From: Tannerella sp.
GTDB lineage: Bacteria > Bacteroidota > Bacteroidia > Bacteroidales > Tannerellaceae
Length of the DNA stretch: 5,434 nucleotides
Direction of reading: 5' to 3'
NCBI GenBank assembly: GCA_031259505.1
Contig: JAIRLL010000033.1
Span: forward strand, 1-5,434
Shown here: positions 1 to 5,434 of the stretch, piece by piece
How the letters are laid out: the number at the start of each line of letters is the position of its first letter
How positions within the stretch are numbered: position 1 is the stretch's first letter
The notes under the pieces: model-generated
The model's input: only the letters and a program-made list of their open reading frames with translations
Databases searched by the model: none
What the model was told of the DNA's origin: nothing
Translations under genes and position numbers: made by a program

Positions 1-2937
1 ATCCGCACGATGAAAGACCTTGAATCTGTCCGGAGCCGCTCGGCGAACGACGTGTCGATAATCACCGTCCAACTCTCGACCACGGTCAGGGACGGTGAGG
101 TGGAACAGCTCTGGGACATCCTGCGGCGGAAGGTGGCAGACGTGCAGCACAGCCTGCCGGAAGGCGCGGAGCCTCCGGCCGTAATGGACGATTTCGGCGA
201 CATGTACGGCATGTTTTACGCACTCACCGCCGACGGCTACCCGGAACGCGAACTGAGCGACTACGCAGGACTGATCAGACGCGAGATTCAGGCCATTGAA
301 GGAATTACGCGCGTAAACATCTACGGCGAACAGAAAGAATGTATCCGGATAGAACTCGGCGAAGACCGCATGGCAAACCTCGGCGTGCTGCCGGCGGAAG
401 CGCTCGCCACACTCGACGGGCAAAACAAAACCGTCTATTCGGGCTACTTCGACGCCGGCGACAGCCGCCTTCGCGTCTCGGTCAGCGACAGGTACCGTAC
501 CGTCAGCGACATCGAAAATCTCATCCTTCAGGGACATGAAGACGACCAGTTGCGGGTCGGCGACATCGCACGCGTCGTCAAAGCCATCGAAGAGCCTGTC
601 CGCAACGAAATGCGCTACGACCGCCGGCGCGCACTCGGAATCGCCGTGGCCGCAATGAAAGGCACGGACATCACCAAACTGGGCAGGCAGGTAGATGCCA
701 AACTGCTGGAACTGAAAAATACACGCCTCCCCGCAGGCTTCGAATACCATAAAGTATTTTTCCAGCCCGAACGTGTCCGCGAGGCCATCGGCTCTTTCAT
801 GCTCAATCTCGCCGAATCGCTGGCGATTGTCATCTTCCTGCTGATGCTCACGATGGGATTCAGGAGCGGCGTCATCATCGGCAGCAGCCTTGTGATTGCG
901 GTCACCGGCTCGTTCTTTATCCTGAACCTTTTCGACGGCACGCTGCAGCGCGTCTCGCTGGCTGCCTTTGTGCTGGCAATGGGAATGCTGGTCGACAACG
1001 CGATAGTTATCATCGACGGGATTCTGGTCGATCTGAAACGCGGCGCAGCACGGCATGAAGCGCTGACGGCCACCGGACGGAAAACGGGAATGCCCCTGCT
1101 GGCGGCCACGCTGATTGCCGTGCTGGCGTTCTTCCCCATCTTCCTCTCGCCCGACACGACCGGGATTTATGTCCGCGACCTGTTTATCGTGCTGGCAGTG
1201 TCGCTCCTCCTGAGCTGGCTGCTGGCGCTCACGCAGGTACCGGTTCAGGCAGGACTCATGCTGAAAATCAAACCGGTCGACAATCCGGAGAAACTGTTTG
1301 ACAGCAAATACTTTCGCGCACTGCGAAAGACGCTCTTCTGGACCTTTCGCCACAAATCCGCAACCATACTCGGTGCCGCGCTGCTGACTGTCGCAAGCGT
1401 GTACTGCTATCGCTTTCTGCCAAAAGGATTTTTCCCCGACATGAACTACGACCAACTGTACATTGAATATAAACTGCCCGAAGGGACTAACAGTTCCAGA
1501 GTAAAAGCCGATCTGATCGAAATAGAAAACTACCTGTTCGGCCGGGAAGAGGTCACGCACGTGACGACTTCCATCGGCGGCACGCCTGCACGCTACAATC
1601 TGGTGCGCAGCATCGCCGACCCGTCGCTTTCCTACGGCGAACTGATTGTGGATTTCACTTCGCCGAAAGCCCTGGTAGCAAACATGAAGGAGATTCAGGA
1701 ACATTTGACCCGAACCTGTCCCGATGCCTGTGTGCGGCTGAAACGCTACAACCTGATGTACAAAAAATATCCTCTCGAACTGCAGTTCAACGGCCCGGAT
1801 CCCGGCGTGCTGCAAAAACTGACGGCGCAGGCCATGAACATCATGCAGAAAAGCCCCGACATTTTCCTTGTCAGTTCAGACTGGGAACCGAAGACCCCTA
1901 CCCTGTCGGTAAAATACAGCCAGCCCGTTGCCCGCAGCATCGGTTTGAGCCGTAAGGATGTGGGAATATCTCTGCTGACTGCCACGGACGGCATTCCGGT
2001 GGGCGTTTTCTACGACGGGACACACAGCCGGACGATTTACCTGAAATGTGTCGGCCGGGACGGCAAATCCATAGAACTGCTCGACAATTCGCCCGTCTTC
2101 AGCCTTCTCCCGTCGCTCGGCAGGATGATTGACCGTACGACCGTGCAGCGCCTGATAACCGGCGCCATTTCGGAAGAAGACATTTTGGAATCGGCGCTGG
2201 AGACCGTGCCGTTAAGCCAGGCCACGGACGGCGTCGAGATCGTCTGGGAAGACCCCCTCGTGCTCCGCTACAACGGGCAGCGCGCAATGCGTGCGCAGGG
2301 AAGTCCCGTTTTCGGTGTCAGCGCCGAAGACGCCCGCCGGAGCATCATCGGCGAAGTCGAAAAAATCGACCTTCCCGAAGGCTATTCGTATCAGTGGGAA
2401 GGCGAATACGCAGCCAGCTCGCAGGCAATGAAATACCTGTTCAGGCATCTGCCCCTGGGCATCATCCTGATGATTGCGGTTCTGATCATGCTCTTTGGCG
2501 ACTACAGGAAACCTCTCATTATCATCTGCTGCATCCCGCTTGTCATGACAGGCGTAATCATCTCCGTACTGCTGACAGGCAAGACGTTCGGATTCGTGGC
2601 CATCGTCGGCGCACTGGGACTGACAGGCATGATGATTAAAAACGGCATCGTGCTGATGGATGAAATCGCCATGCAGACCGCGCAGGGCGTAGAGCCGGTA
2701 AAAGCCTTGCTCGACAGCGCTTCCGCGCGTTTCCGTCCGGTGATGATGGCTTCGCTGACTACCATTTTCGGCATGATGCCTCTGGTGACGGACGATTTGT
2801 TCGGCTCGGGTGCAGTCACAATCATGGGAGGACTGCTGTTCGGGGCGCTGATCACGCTGCTCATCGTACCTGTGCTCTATGCCACGTTTTTCGGAATAAA
2901 AATTGAAAGAAATGAAAACAGAAAACATCATGTATGA
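1..2937 (+). CDS. RND-family efflux permease (AcrB/HAE1-like), 5' end missing
   Basis: Inner-membrane pump subunit of a tripartite efflux system, which uses the proton gradient to export substrates through an adaptor and an outer-membrane channel. The frame is open to the left edge (I-R-T before the Met at 10), so that Met is internal. 978 residues are visible against about 1,040 in the family; TM1 and the start of the porter domain are missing. Counting from the Met at 10: porter part 1-260, TM2-TM6 about 262-410, TM7 about 450-470, second periplasmic half 471-810, TM8-TM12 about 812-962. The TM4 proton-relay motif reads LVDNAIVI: D329 matches AcrB D407, and N330 replaces D408. K877 (MMIKNG, TM10) and R909 (ARFRP, TM11) match AcrB K940 and R971. 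It overlaps the downstream TolC-like gene, suggesting one operon. The family is sure. The substrate cannot be read; the VDN motif and lack of a metal-site signature favour the drug/hydrophobe group over CusA-type metal pumps, by inference. Confidence 0.95.
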   Translation: MRTMKDLESVRSRSANDVSIITVQLSTTVRDGEVEQLWDILRRKVADVQHSLPEGAEPPAVMDDFGDMYGMFYALTADGYPERELSDYAGLIRREIQAIEGITRVNIYGEQKECIRIELGEDRMANLGVLPAEALATLDGQNKTVYSGYFDAGDSRLRVSVSDRYRTVSDIENLILQGHEDDQLRVGDIARVVKAIEEPVRNEMRYDRRRALGIAVAAMKGTDITKLGRQVDAKLLELKNTRLPAGFEYHKVFFQPERVREAIGSFMLNLAESLAIVIFLLMLTMGFRSGVIIGSSLVIAVTGSFFILNLFDGTLQRVSLAAFVLAMGMLVDNAIVIIDGILVDLKRGAARHEALTATGRKTGMPLLAATLIAVLAFFPIFLSPDTTGIYVRDLFIVLAVSLLLSWLLALTQVPVQAGLMLKIKPVDNPEKLFDSKYFRALRKTLFWTFRHKSATILGAALLTVASVYCYRFLPKGFFPDMNYDQLYIEYKLPEGTNSSRVKADLIEIENYLFGREEVTHVTTSIGGTPARYNLVRSIADPSLSYGELIVDFTSPKALVANMKEIQEHLTRTCPDACVRLKRYNLMYKKYPLELQFNGPDPGVLQKLTAQAMNIMQKSPDIFLVSSDWEPKTPTLSVKYSQPVARSIGLSRKDVGISLLTATDGIPVGVFYDGTHSRTIYLKCVGRDGKSIELLDNSPVFSLLPSLGRMIDRTTVQRLITGAISEEDILESALETVPLSQATDGVEIVWEDPLVLRYNGQRAMRAQGSPVFGVSAEDARRSIIGEVEKIDLPEGYSYQWEGEYAASSQAMKYLFRHLPLGIILMIAVLIMLFGDYRKPLIIICCIPLVMTGVIISVLLTGKTFGFVAIVGALGLTGMMIKNGIVLMDEIAMQTAQGVEPVKALLDSASARFRPVMMASLTTIFGMMPLVTDDLFGSGAVTIMGGLLFGALITLLIVPVLYATFFGIKIERNENRKHHV

Positions 2938-4342
2938 AATAAAATTCCTGCTGCTGGCACTGGCCTTTTCCTGCGGAAGCATCCGGGCGCAGCAGAAATG
3001 GACGCTCGAAGTGTGTCGCGAAATGGCTTTGCAAAACAACAGAGCTATCGCCGTCGCCGAAAAAACGGAAGAAAAGGCAGGCTATGAATCCGGAAGCTAT
3101 CGGGCAAATTTCTTTCCCCGGATATCGGTTTCGGGCGCGTATCTTTACTCCGGCGCGAACATGAGCAGAACCGTCAAGGGTAATTACCTGCCGACCTTCG
3201 TCTCCGACCCCGCCACAGGTCAGTTGAAACCCAATATCCTGACAAAGCCCGACGGAAGTCCCGTAACAGGCGCCGACGGAAATCCCGTGTTCAGGGAATA
3301 TGCATATTTCCCCGACATGAAATTCGACCTTGGCCTGAACGGGACGTACTTTACAGGCATTCGCGCCGAGCAGCCGGTTTTCACGGGCGGGAAAATCGTG
3401 TCCGCCTACAAAATGTCGCTGGCGGGAAAAGACATCGCCCGCCTGAACAGACATCTTGTCCGTACGGAAATCATCGTCGAAACCGACGAAGCTTACTGGC
3501 AGCATCTGAAGGCCGTCGAGTCGCGGAAAGTCGCCCTCGCCTTTCAGAAAGTGGCGACCGAACTTCTGCGCAACGTGGAAAACGCCTGCAGCGCCGGCAT
3601 GAAAACGAAAAACGACGTGCTGAAAGTGCAGATACAAGTCAACAGGGCTGAATTGCAGTTGCTGCAGGTCGAAAACGCGATTCGTCAGTCGAGGATGAAC
3701 CTCTGCCGGATTATGGGCATGCCGCTTGTTTCCGAAATCGAGATTGCCGAATCGCTCGACGAAAATCCTGCGGAAATTTCGCGCACGACCGATTTTACCG
3801 CGCGTCCGGAATATTCCATCCTGGAAAAACAGATCGAACTGAAGCATCAGCAGGTGAAACTGGTTCGCAGCGATTTCCTGCCGAATATCGGCGTCATGGC
3901 CGGTTACGGTTATATGAGAGGACTGAAGTTGAACGGCGCGCCGCTTGTCGACAGGGCATCTTTTTCCGCCCTGCTTTTCGTGCGGATACCGGTTTTTCAC
4001 TGGGGAGAAGGATTGAATAAAATCCGCGCCGCCAAAACCGAAAAGCAAATCATGCAGTTGCAGCGCGACGACCTGAACGGGAAAATGGAACTCGAACTGC
4101 GGCAGGCGCTGGACAGATGCGAAGAGTCGAGGCTCGAAGCAAGCCTGACAGCCCGCGCGTTGGAACAGACGGAAGAAAACATGAAGACGAGCCGCAATCA
4201 CTACGAAGCCGGCATGGAAACGCTGGCCGGCTATCTCGAAGCCCAAACCTTGTGGCAACAGGCCTGGATGGATATGATCGACGCCCAAATCAGGCAGCGC
4301 CTCAACGAAACGTATTACCGGAAGGCAAGGGGAGGATTTTAG
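2912..4342 (+). CDS. TolC-family outer membrane efflux channel protein
   Basis: Outer-membrane exit duct of the efflux system; family members form trimeric beta-barrel/alpha-helical tunnels. With the ATG at 2912 it has 476 residues, normal for the family. A signal peptide (hydrophobic FLLLALAFS, cleavage likely after SIRA at residue 26) precedes the mature start QQKWTLEVCREMALQNN, the usual first helix. Two OEP repeats are visible: one with FFPRISVSGAYLY (67-79) and QPVFTGGK (154-161), the second with FLPNIGVMAGYGY (322-334), RIPVFHWGEG (358-367) and the terminal helix YEAGMETLAGYLEAQTLW (431-448). Long amphipathic helices fill 170-265 and 370-425. Residues 87-135 form a Gly/Pro/Asp-rich stretch, probably an extended surface loop. 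Start choice: ATG 2912 overlaps the pump gene by 26 nt; ATG 2930 (470 aa, shorter n-region MYEIK) overlaps by 8 nt and is equally credible; a TTG at 2903 is less likely. No good Shine-Dalgarno decides it. The stop is TAG at 4340-4342, inside an inverted repeat. Confidence 0.95.
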   Translation: MKTENIMYEIKFLLLALAFSCGSIRAQQKWTLEVCREMALQNNRAIAVAEKTEEKAGYESGSYRANFFPRISVSGAYLYSGANMSRTVKGNYLPTFVSDPATGQLKPNILTKPDGSPVTGADGNPVFREYAYFPDMKFDLGLNGTYFTGIRAEQPVFTGGKIVSAYKMSLAGKDIARLNRHLVRTEIIVETDEAYWQHLKAVESRKVALAFQKVATELLRNVENACSAGMKTKNDVLKVQIQVNRAELQLLQVENAIRQSRMNLCRIMGMPLVSEIEIAESLDENPAEISRTTDFTARPEYSILEKQIELKHQQVKLVRSDFLPNIGVMAGYGYMRGLKLNGAPLVDRASFSALLFVRIPVFHWGEGLNKIRAAKTEKQIMQLQRDDLNGKMELELRQALDRCEESRLEASLTARALEQTEENMKTSRNHYEAGMETLAGYLEAQTLWQQAWMDMIDAQIRQRLNETYYRKARGGF

Positions 4343-4409
4343 GGATACGAAATAAACAAGTTTCAAGACAACTGTCTCAATTATTATATCTTATTTATTT
4401 CATATCCCT
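4341..4409. repeat. Near-perfect 20-bp inverted repeat with 29-bp centre; MITE-like element or convergent hairpin
   Basis: Arm 4341-4360 (AGGGATACGAAATAAACAAG) matches the reverse complement of arm 4390-4409 at 18 of 20 positions. Both mismatches are C.A in plus-strand RNA but G.U wobbles in minus-strand RNA, so a minus transcript pairs without a break. The centre holds a smaller palindrome, AGACAACTGTCT (4366-4377). The trinucleotide TTA occurs at 4339-4341 and 4409-4411, so the unit can be read as a 67-bp insertion (4342-4408, ends GGG...CCC) with a 3-bp target duplication. Alternatively, flanking GGATT (4334-4338) and AATCC (4411-4415) extend the stem past a small internal loop, giving one long hairpin between convergent genes. 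No T-run follows either arm, which argues against a standard intrinsic terminator. There is no coding capacity. The repeat is seen directly; its nature is inference. Confidence 0.6.
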
Positions 4410-4457
4410 TAATCCACATTGCAGCCGGTCAGGTTACAGAGAGTTGCAAATCCGTCA

Positions 4458-4475
4458 AATCCGGTTTCCCGGATT
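4458..4475 (+). terminator. Candidate hairpin terminator after the TolC-like gene
   Basis: AATCCGG (4458-4464) and CCGGATT (4469-4475) form a perfect 7-bp stem with a 4-base loop (TTTC), followed on the plus strand by CCGGTTTTG. It lies about 115 bp after the TolC stop. The short T-run begins a few bases after the stem, so this is only a weak intrinsic terminator. A copy of AAATCCG also sits just before the stem (4448-4454), so the match could be partly repeat-driven. Confidence 0.3.
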
Positions 4476-4515
4476 CCGGTTTTGTGCGCGGGTGCAGTTC
4501 AAATTTGCCGCAAGA

Positions 4516-4534
4516 CATGCAGAGACACTGCATG
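4516..4534 (-). terminator. Candidate hairpin at the 3' end of the DUF2141 transcript
   Basis: CATGCAG (4516-4522) and CTGCATG (4528-4534) form a perfect 7-bp stem around a 5-base loop. Read on the minus strand it comes 27 bases after the DUF2141 stop codon and is followed by TCTTGC, a poor U-tract. Position fits a transcript end or 3'-stabilising hairpin, but sequence support for termination is weak. Confidence 0.3.
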
Positions 4535-4561
4535 ACCTGCGACAATCTGACTTGCATCCTG

Positions 4562-4990
4562 TCATTCCGTTCCGGGCGGCATGTATTTCCACAAGGTGAT
4601 GTAGATCACGCTGTCGCTTTCCAGTTTAAACATGCAGTCTTTAAATGAGGGAGGCCCCATCTGTCCTCTGGCGTTGTTGCTGAAGCCGGTTTTTTCGGTC
4701 GGGATGCCGAAAGTTCCGGTATCCAGTTTGTTGTTGCCGTTTTCGTCGTGCATGACCGAAACGGCGTATTCGCCCGGCTCCACGCCTTCGACAATGACAG
4801 TCGCTTCTTCTCCTTCGACCCTGGCAATGCCTCCATACACGTACTTTTCAAGAAAACAGGTCGAATCGTACACGGCGACCAGTATCACTCCTTCAGTTTT
4901 TTCGATACCGTCTACCACAATGGTCAGTTTGTGCTGCGCACAGACGGCGCTTGCAGCAAGCGCCATGAAAATAAATAAAATTGTCTTCAT
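4562..4990 (-). CDS. DUF2141 domain secreted protein
   Basis: A 142-residue protein with a clear signal peptide (MKTILFIFMALAASAVCA, cleavage likely before QHK), so probably periplasmic or surface-exposed. Residue before Cys17 is Val, which does not fit a normal lipobox, so it is not called a lipoprotein. The mature part has the DUF2141 pattern: an N-terminal beta-strand LTIVVDGIEKTEGVILVAVYD (21-42), then EGVEPGEYAVSVMHDENGNNKLD (68-90), FGIPTEKTGFSNNA (94-107) and a closing strand. The length fits the family, whose function is not established; the predicted fold is a small beta-sandwich. D82-x-N84-x-N86-x-x-x-D90 resembles a Ca-binding loop of the EF-hand/dockerin kind. Cys45 and Cys119 could form a disulfide after export. 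The start ATG (4988-4990) is followed directly by the signal peptide and preceded by an A-rich leader with no Shine-Dalgarno. It lies 30 bp after the TonB-receptor stop on the same strand, so co-transcription is likely. Confidence 0.9.
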   Translation of the reverse strand: MKTILFIFMALAASAVCAQHKLTIVVDGIEKTEGVILVAVYDSTCFLEKYVYGGIARVEGEEATVIVEGVEPGEYAVSVMHDENGNNKLDTGTFGIPTEKTGFSNNARGQMGPPSFKDCMFKLESDSVIYITLWKYMPPGTE

Positions 4991-5020
4991 TTCTAATTGA
5001 TTTTTAAGATGATTATTAAG

Positions 5021-5434
5021 TTAAAGTGATTTTAGTTGATTCAGTGTTTTTGAACGGCTAAGCGTAATGAAAACGCCAAGGAAAACGAAGCGATCGCTTG
5101 CCGCTGTGACTGCTCTTCGCACTCCGGGCGTCGTTTCCGAATATTCGTATCCGTAAATATTCTTTCGTCCCAGCACGTTCTGACAGCCGAAATGTACGAC
5201 GATCCATTGCACCGGCAGAAACGACCACGAGATGTCCACCCGGCTGTGGTGTGGCGTTTCGCCCAGTTTTGTGCGCGGAAAATTGTTGCTGTAGAAAGGT
5301 CGCCCCGACGAAATGAACCCGCTTGCCGCCGGCATCGATTTCAGGGACGGAATCCAGTATTTCAGCGTGAGATTGGCCGAATACCGGGCGGCATGAGGCG
5401 GCTCGACCGCTTCGGTAAAATCGTCATATTTCTT
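5021..5434 (-). CDS. TonB-dependent outer membrane receptor, C-terminal part (5' end beyond window)
   Basis: 137 residues are visible; the frame is open to the right edge (first codon AAG, KKYDDFTEAV), so the Met at 5335 is internal, not a start. The residues look like the last strands of a TonB-dependent receptor beta-barrel: alternating strands such as ARYSANLTLKYWIP (21-34) and HSRVDISWSFLP (63-74), the near-terminal NVLGRKNIYGYEYS (86-99), which resembles the NLFNRKNIYGY segment common in Bacteroidota receptors, and a final strand RFVFLGVFITLS (115-126). A tail of 11 residues (RSKTLNQLKSL) follows the last strand. These receptors import ligands such as siderophores, vitamins or glycans using TonB energy. 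The plug domain and TonB box are outside the window, so the substrate cannot be judged and a SusC assignment cannot be made. The DUF2141 gene follows 30 bp downstream on the same strand. Confidence 0.8.
   Translation of the reverse strand, partial: KKYDDFTEAVEPPHAARYSANLTLKYWIPSLKSMPAASGFISSGRPFYSNNFPRTKLGETPHHSRVDISWSFLPVQWIVVHFGCQNVLGRKNIYGYEYSETTPGVRRAVTAASDRFVFLGVFITLSRSKTLNQLKSL

Noticed and set aside
615..1157. 180-codon minus-strand open frame opposite pump TM2-TM5
   Set aside because: Ser/Arg-rich shadow of the strongly conserved TM region on the other strand; no family recognised.
2212..3039. 275-codon minus-strand open frame opposite the pump C-terminus
   Set aside because: Unusually rich in His, Asp and Arg, no domain or signal peptide, fully covered by conserved pump and TolC coding sequence.
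2861..4366. 501-codon open frame on the minus strand opposite the TolC-like gene
   Set aside because: It is antisense to a well-supported gene, rich in Phe, His and Gln with no recognisable domain, and fits the open antisense frames common in GC-rich codon usage.
4343..4561. tRNA, small RNA, CRISPR array or riboswitch in the intergenic region
   Set aside because: No cloverleaf, no regularly spaced repeats and no riboswitch core were seen; only the inverted repeats already described.
4117..4599. Plus-strand open frame crossing the TolC 3' end, the inverted repeat and the intergenic region
   Set aside because: It overlaps two real genes in other frames and has no coherent protein character; the part in 4343-4561 shows no start context or homology I can recognise.
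4632..5000. 122-codon plus-strand open frame opposite the DUF2141 gene
   Set aside because: Antisense to a protein with a clear signal peptide and family motifs; Ser/Pro-rich composition typical of a shadow frame.
5021..5335. A complete 104-aa small protein starting at the Met at 5335
   Set aside because: The frame stays open to the window edge, and the residues before that Met continue the beta-barrel pattern, so this is the tail of a longer receptor.

Overview
The window looks like a chromosomal piece from a Bacteroidota bacterium, probably order Bacteroidales. The case rests on protein-family resemblance: the RND pump, the TolC-like protein, the DUF2141 protein and the TonB-dependent receptor tail all have the character seen in that phylum. 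Start sites also lack strong Shine-Dalgarno sequences and lie in A/T-rich leaders, which fits. The coding regions are fairly GC-rich, with an AT-rich patch between the two convergent gene pairs. Genus cannot be read from this window.

Left part (1-4342, + strand): the 3' 94% or so of a proton-driven RND efflux permease gene, cut by the left edge, is followed with a short overlap by a complete TolC-family outer-membrane channel gene. Together they supply the inner-membrane pump and the outer-membrane exit duct of a tripartite efflux system. The periplasmic adaptor (membrane fusion protein) gene is not in the window and would be expected upstream.

Middle (4343-4561): a 219-bp convergent intergenic region with no supported gene. 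It starts with a long near-perfect inverted repeat that begins exactly at the TolC stop codon. The repeat can be read as a 67-bp MITE-like insertion flanked by TTA duplications, or as a large bidirectional hairpin. Two small GC-containing hairpins follow.

Right part (4562-5434, - strand): a small secreted DUF2141 protein lies 30 bp downstream of the C-terminal end of a TonB-dependent outer-membrane receptor that runs off the right edge. The two are probably co-transcribed leftwards and converge on the efflux operon.

Nothing here amounts to a clearly new biological system. The best lead is the small inverted-repeat element at the TolC stop codon. The DUF2141 protein, of unknown function, carries a Ca-loop-like motif and is a secondary point of interest.
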